Positions 8,389 to 17,487 of a stretch of 64,000 nt of DNA are shown here, piece by piece (position 1 is the stretch's first letter; every line of letters starts with the position of its first letter). The stretch is taken from assembly GCA_947630705.1 (NCBI GenBank), contig CANRIK010000006.1, positions 1 through 64,000 on the forward strand. Direction: 5' to 3'. Made by a program: the position numbers and the translations under genes. A model generated the notes under the pieces. That model had not been told where the DNA came from. It worked only from the letters and a program-made list of their open reading frames with translations, and did not search any database. This DNA is from an uncultured Clostridia bacterium. Lineage in GTDB: Bacteria > Bacillota > Clostridia > Christensenellales > Borkfalkiaceae.

Positions 8389-11300
8389 ATGTATAAAAAG
8401 GTAGACACGTCTTTGAATTTCGTCGAACGCGAAAAGGAGATAATCGAGTTCTGGAAGAAGAACGACGTTTTCGGCGAAAGCATAGTAAAGAACGAGGGCG
8501 GAGAGGAGTTCTCCTTTTACGACGGCCCTCCCACGGCCAACGGCAAGCCGCATATCGGCCATATTCTGACGCGGGTAATGAAGGATTTGATACCCAGATA
8601 CCGCACGATGAAGGGTTACCACGTTCTGCGCAAGGCCGGTTGGGATACCCACGGTCTGCCGGTGGAGCTCGAAGTGGAGAAGTCTTTGGGGCTCGACGGC
8701 AAGCCGCAGATAGAGTCTTACGGCATAGAGCCCTTTATAAAGAGCTGTAAACAGTCGGTGTGGAAGTACAAGGGCGCGTGGGAAGAGATGTCCTCTCGCG
8801 TGGGCTATTGGGCGGATATGGAAAATCCGTACGTCACATACGATGACAATTATATCGAATCGGAGTGGTGGGCGCTCAAAGAAATGCACAAGAAGGGGCT
8901 GCTCTACAAGGGTCACAAAATAGTGCCCTATTGCCCCCGTTGCGGCACCGCGCTCTCCTCGCACGAGGTGGCGCAGGGCTATAAGACGGTAAAGGAGAAT
9001 TCGGCGGTCGTAAAATTCCGCGTAAAGAACGCTCCCGACACCTATATTCTCGCGTGGACGACAACCCCGTGGACGCTCCCTTCCAACGTCGCGCTCTGCA
9101 TGAATCCCGACGAACCCTATGTGGAGATAGCCACGGACGCCGCGCATTACATTCTCGCCGAGGCGCTCGTCGGCAACTTCTTCACGGAGTACGAAGTGGT
9201 GGCAAAAAAGACGGGCAGGGAGTGGGAAGGCCTCGAATACGAACCTCTCTTTAACGAAACCACGACTGAAATCAAGCGTTTGAGCCCGTCAAACGCGCCC
9301 TACAAGGCTCATTATGTCGTCTGCGATTCCTATGTCACGATGGGCGACGGCACGGGCGTAGTGCACATTGCTCCGGCTTTCGGCGAGGACGACTACAAGG
9401 TCGGCAAACGCTACAATCTGCCGGTAGTTCAGCTTGTGAACGAGCGCGGCTGTTTTGACGAGCGCTTTGCCCGTCTCAACGGAGTGTTCGCCAAAAAAGC
9501 CGATAAGACCGTACTCGAAATACTCGAAAAGAGCGGACTTTTGTTCAGAGTTGTGCCCTTCGAGCACGATTATCCCCACTGCTGGCGGTGCGACACGCCG
9601 CTCTTGTACTATGCTAAATCGAGCTGGTTTATAGAGGTTACCAAAGTCAAAGACGAGATTATCGCCGCCAACCGCTCGGTGAATTGGATGCCCGAAAATA
9701 TCAAAGAGGGCAGAATGGGCAACTTCCTCGAAAATCTTATAGATTGGGGACTTTCGCGCGACAGGTATTGGGGCACGCCCCTTCCCGTCTGGATTTGCCC
9801 CGATTGCGGCGAAATCGAGGTAATGGGGTCCAAAAAAGAGCTCAAAGAGAAGTGTAACGTCGCAGGCGATATCGAACTTCACCGTCCCTATCTCGACAAC
9901 CTCACATGCAAGTGCCCCCGTTGCGGCGGCAAAATGAAGAGAACGCCCGAAGTTATCGACTGCTGGTTCGATTCGGGCTCCATGCCCTTTGCGCAGTACC
10001 ATTATCCCTTCGAAAACGAGGATTTATTCAAAGAGACTTTTCCGGCGGACTTCATTTCCGAAGCGGTGGACCAGACCCGCGGTTGGTTCTATACCCTCTT
10101 GGTTATAAACACGATATTGTTCGGTAAAGCTCCCTTTAAAAACTGCATAGTTTTGGGTCACGTGAACGATAAAAACGGCATAAAAATGTCCAAACACAAG
10201 GGCAACGTTGTGGACCCGTGGAGTGTCCTCGATAAGCAGGGCGCGGACGCGGTCAGGTGGTATTTCTACACGGCTTCCGCGCCGTGGCTGCCCTCTCGCT
10301 TCTATGAAGAGGCGGTTTCCGAAGCCCAACGCAAGTACATGGGCACTCTCTGGAACACCTACGCGTTTTTCTGTCTGTACGCCGAAATCGACGGCTACGA
10401 CCCCTCCGCATACAGCCTTGCCGACTGCAAACTTTCGCTGATGGACAGGTGGATACTCTCCAAACTCAACACCCTCATAAAGACGGTGGACAAGGGTCTT
10501 GCGGAGTATGACATAACCGACTCCGCGCGCGCCCTTCAAGACTTTGTGGACGTGCTTTCGAATTGGTACGTCCGCCGCGGCAGAGAACGCTATTGGGGCT
10601 CGGAAATGACTGCCGACAAGGCCGCGGCATACACGACGCTGTACACCGTTTTAACGACCCTCGCGAAGCTCACCGCGCCGTATACGCCCTTTGTAGCCGA
10701 GATGATGTATCTCAATCTCGTGCCTCAATTTTTCAAAACGGAGCCCATATCCGTGCACCTCTGCGACTTCCCCAAGGCGGACGAGAGCATGATAGACTCC
10801 TCTTTGGAGATGGGCATGGACGAAGTGCTCGATATAGTCATTCTCGGCAGAGCCGCCAGAAATTCGGGCAATCTCAAAAACCGCCAGCCCCTCTCGGAGA
10901 TGGTTGTAGTATCCGAAAGAAAGGTAGAGCTCTCCCCCGAGGAGATCGCCGTAGTGCTCGAAGAGCTGAACGTAAAGCAATTCAAGCTCGCCGACGACGC
11001 GGAAAAATATATAACCTATAAATTGAAGCCTCAACTCAAAACGCTCGGCCCCAAGTACGGCAAAAAGCTGGGCGCGATATCGGCGTTCCTCGCCTCGTGC
11101 AATGCGAAGGAAGTGGTGGAGGCCGTTCGCGGCGGAGGCTCTTATGAAATACCCTCCGAGGGCGTCGTGTTGAAGCAAGAGGACTTGCAGATATTCACGG
11201 AGAGCGCAAACGGCTATATAGCCGCGGAGGACAGGGGAATAACCGTAGCGTTAAATTCCGAACTCACCGAGGAGCTGATATCCGAGGGCATAGAGCGCGA

Positions 11301-11526
11301 ACTCGTATCTAAAATTCAGAATATGCGCAAGGAGGCAGGTTTCGAGGTCACCGACAGGATAAATGTCTATTACACGGCGGAGGGAAGGGTTCTTCAAGTG
11401 CTTAAAAAGGGCTCGTTTGCCGCAGATGTGCTTGCCGCTTCGGTGGCGGAGGGCTCCCACGCCGGCTTTACGAAAGAGCAGAACGTAAACGGCGAAAAGG
11501 TGACTTTGACGCTTGTTAAGGTATAA
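8389..11526 (+). CDS. ileS: Isoleucyl-tRNA synthetase, type 2 (eukaryote-like)
   Basis: DGPPTANGKPHIGHILTRVMKDLIPRYRTMKGYHVLRKAGWDTHGLPVE; KMSKHKGN; start ATG 8389 after AAGGAGA, downstream of the T-box. Confidence 0.95.
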   Translation: MYKKVDTSLNFVEREKEIIEFWKKNDVFGESIVKNEGGEEFSFYDGPPTANGKPHIGHILTRVMKDLIPRYRTMKGYHVLRKAGWDTHGLPVELEVEKSLGLDGKPQIESYGIEPFIKSCKQSVWKYKGAWEEMSSRVGYWADMENPYVTYDDNYIESEWWALKEMHKKGLLYKGHKIVPYCPRCGTALSSHEVAQGYKTVKENSAVVKFRVKNAPDTYILAWTTTPWTLPSNVALCMNPDEPYVEIATDAAHYILAEALVGNFFTEYEVVAKKTGREWEGLEYEPLFNETTTEIKRLSPSNAPYKAHYVVCDSYVTMGDGTGVVHIAPAFGEDDYKVGKRYNLPVVQLVNERGCFDERFARLNGVFAKKADKTVLEILEKSGLLFRVVPFEHDYPHCWRCDTPLLYYAKSSWFIEVTKVKDEIIAANRSVNWMPENIKEGRMGNFLENLIDWGLSRDRYWGTPLPVWICPDCGEIEVMGSKKELKEKCNVAGDIELHRPYLDNLTCKCPRCGGKMKRTPEVIDCWFDSGSMPFAQYHYPFENEDLFKETFPADFISEAVDQTRGWFYTLLVINTILFGKAPFKNCIVLGHVNDKNGIKMSKHKGNVVDPWSVLDKQGADAVRWYFYTASAPWLPSRFYEEAVSEAQRKYMGTLWNTYAFFCLYAEIDGYDPSAYSLADCKLSLMDRWILSKLNTLIKTVDKGLAEYDITDSARALQDFVDVLSNWYVRRGRERYWGSEMTADKAAAYTTLYTVLTTLAKLTAPYTPFVAEMMYLNLVPQFFKTEPISVHLCDFPKADESMIDSSLEMGMDEVLDIVILGRAARNSGNLKNRQPLSEMVVVSERKVELSPEEIAVVLEELNVKQFKLADDAEKYITYKLKPQLKTLGPKYGKKLGAISAFLASCNAKEVVEAVRGGGSYEIPSEGVVLKQEDLQIFTESANGYIAAEDRGITVALNSELTEELISEGIERELVSKIQNMRKEAGFEVTDRINVYYTAEGRVLQVLKKGSFAADVLAASVAEGSHAGFTKEQNVNGEKVTLTLVKV

Positions 11527-11571
11527 CTGCCGCGAAGCGAAATTCCCAAACTTAAAATATCCCGATAAAAC

Positions 11572-11604
11572 GAGCGGCGAGCCCTTCAAAATGGCTCGCC
11601 GCTC
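11572..11604 (+). terminator. ileS terminator
   Basis: GAGCGGCGAGCC...GGCTCGCCGCTC hairpin, T-rich downstream. Confidence 0.65.
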
Positions 11605-11637
11605 TCTGTACGTTTATTTTTTATTAAACTTTCCTAT

Positions 11638-14241
11638 TCACGCCTCGCGTTTCCAATAATAAATTTTATAAGTCGATTTTAAATAAGTTGCGTTTTCAGT
11701 AGGAGTGTCTACCGTTATGCTTTGCGCATCAGACATATCACTGTTCATGGCAACTTTCCAGCCAACAGTATTCTCAAAAGTTACGCTTGTAAGGCTCGTG
11801 CAACCATTGAACGCATAACTACCGATAGAGGTAACGCTGTTGGGTATAGTTATGCTTACAAGGCTTGTGCAATAATTGAACGCACTATTTGCAATTCCCT
11901 TTGTGTCCGACCTTAAATTTACGGAAATTACATAATTACAATCTATAACCCATTTGTCAACATAATGTACGCCGTCTTGATTTTGTATCAATTTTGTGCA
12001 ACCATAGAACGCTTTCCCACCAATATAAGTCACACTGTCGGGTATGGTTATGCTTTCAAGGCTTGTACAGCCGTAGAACGCTTCCCCACCAATAGAAGTT
12101 ACGCTGTTGGGTATGGTTATATTTGTAAGGCTTGTGCAAACATAGAACGCACCCATACCAATAGAAGTCACACTGTCGGGTATGGTTATGCTTTCAAGGC
12201 TTGTACAGCCGTAGAACGCTTCCCAATCAATAGAAGTCACACTGTCGGGTATGGTTATGCTTTTAAGGCTTGTACAATTATAGAACGCCTTGTCGCCGAT
12301 AGTTTCAAGTTTGGAATTATTTCCGAAATTTACGCTTGCAAGGCCTTTACAACCATTGAACGCTTCCTTACCAATAGAAGTCACACTGTCGGGTATGGTT
12401 ATGCTTTTAAGGCTTGTACAATCATTGAACGCACCCTCGCCGATAGAAGTAACACTGTCTGGGATAGTAATTCTTTCAAGATCTGAGTAATTATCAAATG
12501 CTTTCTCACCTATTGCCTTTACTTCAATAGGAAGGTCAACATTTTTAAGACCTGATATACCACGATAATTTGAATACCAAACTCCGTTGGCATTTATTTC
12601 ACCTATTTTAACAAAATTAAATGTTGCCTTACAGGTATTATTAAATTTATCCTTCCAACTTATAGTGCTGCCTTCGATTTTTGAAGATTCGATTGTAAGA
12701 TAGGCTCTGCAAAATGTTTCGTTCGTATAATATGCACTGTAATAGAGTGAACCATCATAATTTATTGGCTTTTTTTCTTCTTGTCCACCGGTGAAGTCTG
12801 AATAATACATTACCTCGTCCAAAGACAGTTCAACTCTCTCAACCTCTTTTGCGGCCGTAGCGTTGTTATCGCTATCGCAACGGTCTTTTTCAAAATATAC
12901 GCTTGAAACTACATAATCGTTTTGTTCGTTTTTCTCGAATTCGACCTCTATATAATCGTATGTAACTGTATTTAGCTGTTCTTTGAGTTTTTCTTCTTCG
13001 TTGGCGAGCTGTAAAAGTCTGCTTTCATCGCCGTTTGCAAATGCATTTTCCTGCTCTGTGTTATTTTTTTCTATTTTATCGAGGATAGAGGAATATTCGC
13101 CGCTGTAATATTGCCACTTTGCGTCATCTTTCGAAGTTTCGTTCGGGTCGCCCAAAATTTCAGTAACCTGTTTCTGCGTATATCCGAGTTGTATATTTCC
13201 TACCACCCAAAGGCGAAACTTATTTGTAAAAATCGGGACGAGAACGCTTATCAGAATTATAGCAACCAACAAAATTGGCGTAACAGTCAAAATAACCGCT
13301 TTATGCATATCAAACCAGATTATTGCTTCGGGCGTGGACTTTTCTATTGCCTTGTCATAGTTGCGCTTTTCGTGTTTATAGACGATTACGGCTTTTATAT
13401 TTTTTCCATCGACGGGAGCGACAGGCTCGGAATGAGTGGCATAGAATTGCTCTTTACGCAATCTTTCGGATTCGAAATATTGCTCTTTTTTCCGTTCTTC
13501 CGCCTCTTTCAGTTCGGGGGATTGTTTTGCAAGCAAATATCTTGCTACAATCGAGCCTGCCGAAGCGGCGGCAAAAATAATCGAAAATACAATTAGAAGT
13601 ATGGGACACGCGCCCGAAGCCAGAATGCCCATGCCTTCGTCGGCGGAAGAGATTATACATATAATTGCAATTCCGATAATAAATATTAGTAGATAAAATA
13701 TATAGGAAATATATTCGAAGAGCGTAGGCAAATACATGCGGAATTTGCCTATTTTTATTTCCCTGTATTTCAAGTCGGACTTAAACTGAATTACCGCGCT
13801 GACGCATGCATAAACAACGCAGACTGACGCAAATATAATCAAAGCAAGCATAGAGCCTTCGATTTCGGGCACTTCGCTTAACAGTCCTGTGTACATTCCA
13901 TATACATTGCCCAGATTTTGGTTCGGGAGCCCCATACCCAGAATTATTTCGGCAACGGGAGCCGAGTAAAAGACAAATAGCAGTACGGAAAAGAGCGCAA
14001 ACGCAACAAACGGTACAAACTTTAAAATCGAGTATACTTTTTGCTTGACATTGATTTGTGAGTTATTGCTGTCTTTTTCCGGCTGTTCAAAAAAGGCATA
14101 GCCGCATTCGGTGCAAAACCGCGCCGAGCCGGAGTTTTTTGCTCCGCACTTCGGACATGTTCTTTCTTCTTCCCATTTTTCTCCGCAATTCGGGCAGAAC
14201 TTGCCGTCAAATTCCGTTCCGCACTTTGGACACTTGTTCAT
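11638..14241 (-). CDS. Zinc-ribbon / multi-TM / BamE(SmpA)-like / BspA-type LRR fusion protein
   Basis: CPKCGTEFDGKFCPNCG and CPKCGAKNSGSARFCTECG; 5-6 TM segments; IQLGYTQKQVTEILGDPNET; many ITIPDSVTSIGxxAFxxCTSL LRR_5 repeats; start after GGAGGAATTTTTATG. Confidence 0.85.
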   Translation of the reverse strand: MNKCPKCGTEFDGKFCPNCGEKWEEERTCPKCGAKNSGSARFCTECGYAFFEQPEKDSNNSQINVKQKVYSILKFVPFVAFALFSVLLFVFYSAPVAEIILGMGLPNQNLGNVYGMYTGLLSEVPEIEGSMLALIIFASVCVVYACVSAVIQFKSDLKYREIKIGKFRMYLPTLFEYISYIFYLLIFIIGIAIICIISSADEGMGILASGACPILLIVFSIIFAAASAGSIVARYLLAKQSPELKEAEERKKEQYFESERLRKEQFYATHSEPVAPVDGKNIKAVIVYKHEKRNYDKAIEKSTPEAIIWFDMHKAVILTVTPILLVAIILISVLVPIFTNKFRLWVVGNIQLGYTQKQVTEILGDPNETSKDDAKWQYYSGEYSSILDKIEKNNTEQENAFANGDESRLLQLANEEEKLKEQLNTVTYDYIEVEFEKNEQNDYVVSSVYFEKDRCDSDNNATAAKEVERVELSLDEVMYYSDFTGGQEEKKPINYDGSLYYSAYYTNETFCRAYLTIESSKIEGSTISWKDKFNNTCKATFNFVKIGEINANGVWYSNYRGISGLKNVDLPIEVKAIGEKAFDNYSDLERITIPDSVTSIGEGAFNDCTSLKSITIPDSVTSIGKEAFNGCKGLASVNFGNNSKLETIGDKAFYNCTSLKSITIPDSVTSIDWEAFYGCTSLESITIPDSVTSIGMGAFYVCTSLTNITIPNSVTSIGGEAFYGCTSLESITIPDSVTYIGGKAFYGCTKLIQNQDGVHYVDKWVIDCNYVISVNLRSDTKGIANSAFNYCTSLVSITIPNSVTSIGSYAFNGCTSLTSVTFENTVGWKVAMNSDMSDAQSITVDTPTENATYLKSTYKIYYWKREA

Positions 14242-14283
14242 AAAAATTCCTCCGTAAGATCCTTTTGTGCGGTAAAAAAATAA

Positions 14284-14307
14284 GGTGTGCTCCCGAAAGA
14301 GCACACC
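14284..14307 (-). terminator. Terminator/attenuator hairpin in the 5' leader of the 11638-14241 gene
   Basis: Minus strand GGTGTGCTC-TTTCGG-GAGCACACC-TTATTTTTTT, about 40 nt upstream of the start codon. Confidence 0.6.
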
Positions 14308-14624
14308 GCACGGTATCTCTTACGGTCACCACACCAATTGCAACTTATAAGCACGTAAAAACGCTGTTAATAAAGTCACGCAGAGATACACACTGCCGTG
14401 TTCATCGTGACAATTATTAACATAATTAAAAAAGCTATACTCTGAAAAGAGCATAAAAATAGCGTGCCTTTTATTCAGTTGCAATTATGTGGTAACTAAA
14501 ATATAGCACTATAATATTAAAAAGTCAAGGGATTTGATGGAAGCTCCGCCGCAGACGGAATAGAAAGGGAGCGTGCGCGGCGTTTGTCTATCATAACCTG
14601 ATTTTTTCGGTCATAGTTTAAACT

Positions 14625-14846
14625 ATGACTGTTTTTGATTTAAAGAAAGGGGACGCGGCGAGGATAACGTCGGTAAACGCCGTGGGGTCGGAGGGCGCCC
14701 GACTCGCCGCGCTGGGCTTGATAGAGGGAGCCGTCATTCGCGTTATAGCCTTTTCGCTCTTCAAGAGCGCGCAGTTGGTGGCTCTCGGCCCCGTGCGGCT
14801 CTCCATGCGCGCAACGCTTGCAAAGCGGATAGAGGTAAAATTATGA
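14625..14846 (+). CDS. feoA: FeoA-like SH3 domain protein
   Basis: 73 aa; GDAARITSVNAVGSEGARLAALGLIEGAVIRVI...; overlaps the feoB-like gene by 4 bp. Confidence 0.8.
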   Translation: MTVFDLKKGDAARITSVNAVGSEGARLAALGLIEGAVIRVIAFSLFKSAQLVALGPVRLSMRATLAKRIEVKL

Positions 14847-16483
14847 AAGTAGTGCTTGCCGGAACTCCCAACGCCGGGAAAACCACCCTTTTCAACGCGC
14901 TCACTCACAGCAGTCTGCGGACAGGCAACTTTCACGGCGTAACCACTTCGCCGGCGAGCAAGACGGTGAAGGGAATAACTTATGTGGACGTGCCGGGCGC
15001 ATACAATTTCGCCCCTTATTCCATGGAAGAAAAGAGCGCCGTGGACGAAATCAAATCCGCCGACATAATAGTCAACGTCGTGGACAGCCTTACCCTTTCG
15101 GGGAGCGTGAATTTCACAAAAAATCTAATTCTTTTAAATAAGCGCACGGCGGTGTATCTCACAAAGACCTCTCAACTTAAAAAGCGGAAGGGCAGAGTGG
15201 ACATAGATAGACTTTCCGCCTATTTGGGCGCGCCCGTATACGACTGTTCCCCCAAAAGGCTTAAAAGAGCCATTTCGGAGGGGATAAATTTCAACGTCGC
15301 AAAGGACAGCTCCGTCTCTTTTTCGGATACATACGACGGCGGAAACTCCAACCCGACCAAAGCCGATAGGCTCTTTTGCAACAATCTCTTTTCAATATTG
15401 TTTTTTGTCCTTTCGATAACGGCAATGTTCTTTCTGGCATTTCATCCGTCCATGCCGGGCGCCGTGTTGAAAGATTTGACGGAGGAACTCATCTGCGAAA
15501 AGCTGTGTAACGCCGTCACTGCCGGCATGCGGCACGCGCCTACCATATGTTTTTTGAAGGAGGCTGTTTTCGGAGGCATAGGCGGAGTGCTTTCCTTTAT
15601 ACCGCAATTAACAATATTATATCTCGTATTGACTTTACTCGACGAGAGCGGAGTAATGTCGGCTCTCTCGTTCACCACCGACGGCTTGTTTGAAAAAGTG
15701 CGGCTCTCCGGCAGAGCGGCGTTTTCGCTCGTCTCCGGCTTCGGCTGTACCGCGGCGGCTATTCTCACCACTCGCGGCTATTCTTCGCCCGACGCGCAAA
15801 AGAGAACGGTGGCCGTACTGCCGTTTATACCTTGCGGCGCGAAGATGCCGGTGTTTCTGACCTTTCTTTCGCCGCTCTTCGAAAATCCTTTCCCCGTTAT
15901 TACCTGCTTCTATTTCGGCGGAATAGTAGTCGCTCTTGCGGCTTCGGCGATAATAAGGGGCGGAGGAGAGAGTCTGCTGTCGGAAGTCGCGCCGATTGGG
16001 ATTCCTTCGCTCAAAACGGTCGCAATTAAGTTGTATTTTTATCTGAAAGGGTTTATAATCAAAGTGACGGGCACGGTCGCGCTCTTTTGCGTGATTTCGT
16101 GGTTCCTTTCGCATTTTTCGTTCGGATTTCAATATTCTGCGCCCGAAGCCAGCATGCTTGCCTCGATTTCGAGGGCGATTTTGCCGCTGTTTGTCCCCAT
16201 GGGCGTGACCGATTGGAGAATAGCATACGCGGCAATCTGCGGTTTTATCGCCAAGGAGAACATAGCCGCAACCGTGGCATTGCTGTGTCCGACGGGCACG
16301 GGATTGACGCTGTCGGCAAGTTTGGGAGTCTGTACGTTCGTGCTCCTTTGTCCGGCGTGCGTGTCGGCGTTTTCGGCCTCCGTAAAGGAAGTGGGTATGA
16401 AATTCACCTTGAAATGCTTTGTATGCCAGCTTGCGCTCGCGTTTGCCGGCGGATATCTTGTAAATTTTATCTTTTTGCTATGA
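14843..16483 (+). CDS. feoB: Divergent, short FeoB-like ferrous iron transporter (546 aa)
   Basis: GTPNAGKTTLFNAL P-loop, DVPGAYNF, GFGCTAAAILTTRG and PFIPCGAKMPVF transport motifs. Confidence 0.85.
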   Translation: MKVVLAGTPNAGKTTLFNALTHSSLRTGNFHGVTTSPASKTVKGITYVDVPGAYNFAPYSMEEKSAVDEIKSADIIVNVVDSLTLSGSVNFTKNLILLNKRTAVYLTKTSQLKKRKGRVDIDRLSAYLGAPVYDCSPKRLKRAISEGINFNVAKDSSVSFSDTYDGGNSNPTKADRLFCNNLFSILFFVLSITAMFFLAFHPSMPGAVLKDLTEELICEKLCNAVTAGMRHAPTICFLKEAVFGGIGGVLSFIPQLTILYLVLTLLDESGVMSALSFTTDGLFEKVRLSGRAAFSLVSGFGCTAAAILTTRGYSSPDAQKRTVAVLPFIPCGAKMPVFLTFLSPLFENPFPVITCFYFGGIVVALAASAIIRGGGESLLSEVAPIGIPSLKTVAIKLYFYLKGFIIKVTGTVALFCVISWFLSHFSFGFQYSAPEASMLASISRAILPLFVPMGVTDWRIAYAAICGFIAKENIAATVALLCPTGTGLTLSASLGVCTFVLLCPACVSAFSASVKEVGMKFTLKCFVCQLALAFAGGYLVNFIFLL

Positions 16484-17322
16484 AAAAATTCGTGTGCACA
16501 CAACCTTATACTCTTCGCGATTTTACCGACGCCGTATATCCGCAGGGCAGTTTCTGTCTTGCTTCGCTTCTGCGCGGAAAAGATATCAAAGTCAACGGCG
16601 TGCGCGTGAATAAAAACGTTGAATTGAAAGAGGGAGACGAGGTAGTGTATTACACCACTCCGGCGCAGGAGAGCGCGCGGACGCACGAAGTCGTCTACGT
16701 TGACGAAAACGTGCTCATAGCCGATAAATTTTCCGGAGTCTCCTCCGAGGGGCTGTGCTCCGAATTGAATATGTCGGGTAAGTTTTTTGCCGTTCACCGC
16801 CTCGACAGGAATACCGAAGGGCTCATAGTCTATGCCGTAAACGAGGAGGCCTCCGAGCGGCTGAAAGAGGCGTTTAAGGCACACGTGGTTCAAAAAACAT
16901 ATATAGCGGTATGCAAAAATGCCTTTAAGACAGATAAAAAAACGCTCACGGGATACATAAAAAAGGACGCTTCGGCGGCGAAAGTGAGAGTGTATGACTC
17001 TCCGTCGTCGGGACTTTTGAAAATCGTAACCGAATATGCCGTAAAAGAGGATTGGGGGGAGCTTGCCCTTGTCGATATAGTTCTGCATACGGGCAGGACG
17101 CACCAGATTCGCGCTCACATGGCACATATAGGCTGTCCCGTCCTCGGCGACAACAAGTACGGTGACGAGGCGTTGAACGGGAAGTACTCTCTTTCTCGGC
17201 AGTGTCTTGTCGCAAAGCGTTTGAAATTTCTTTCTCTCGACGGCGAGCTCAAATATCTCAACGGAAAGACGTTTGAAAGCCGCTTTTCTTTCAAGCGCGA
17301 AAATTTCGTTAAAAGCGATTAG
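16480..17322 (+). CDS. RluA/RluD family pseudouridine synthase
   Basis: S4-like N-terminus; FAVHRLDRNTEGLIVYA; HTGRTHQIRAHMAHIGCPVLGDNKYG; ATGA overlap with feoB. Confidence 0.9.
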   Translation: MKKFVCTQPYTLRDFTDAVYPQGSFCLASLLRGKDIKVNGVRVNKNVELKEGDEVVYYTTPAQESARTHEVVYVDENVLIADKFSGVSSEGLCSELNMSGKFFAVHRLDRNTEGLIVYAVNEEASERLKEAFKAHVVQKTYIAVCKNAFKTDKKTLTGYIKKDASAAKVRVYDSPSSGLLKIVTEYAVKEDWGELALVDIVLHTGRTHQIRAHMAHIGCPVLGDNKYGDEALNGKYSLSRQCLVAKRLKFLSLDGELKYLNGKTFESRFSFKRENFVKSD

Positions 17323-17352
17323 AAAGCAGTAAAAGCTATTGAAATGCGATAC

Positions 17353-17384
17353 GGGGTTCGGTTTTTTGCAAAAAACCGAACCCC
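17353..17384 (+). terminator. Perfect hairpin downstream of the pseudouridine synthase gene
   Basis: GGGGTTCGGTTTTTTGCAAAAAACCGAACCCC. Confidence 0.5.
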
Positions 17385-17448
17385 GAAGCAATATTTTTAG
17401 CGTAAATAATGAGATAGTTATAAAATAAGATAATTAAAAAAATAAAAG

Positions 17449-17472
17449 CCGTGGGCGGCGCGCCGCCCACGG
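17449..17472 (-). terminator. Citrate synthase gene terminator
   Basis: Minus strand CCGTGGGCGGCGCGCCGCCCACGG then CTTTTATTTTTTT. Confidence 0.75.
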
Positions 17473-17487
17473 CTTCGGCGTATTTAA

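Noticed and set aside
16129-17391. 420-aa minus-strand ORF
   Set aside because: Antisense to feoB and the pseudouridine synthase; codon-bias shadow.
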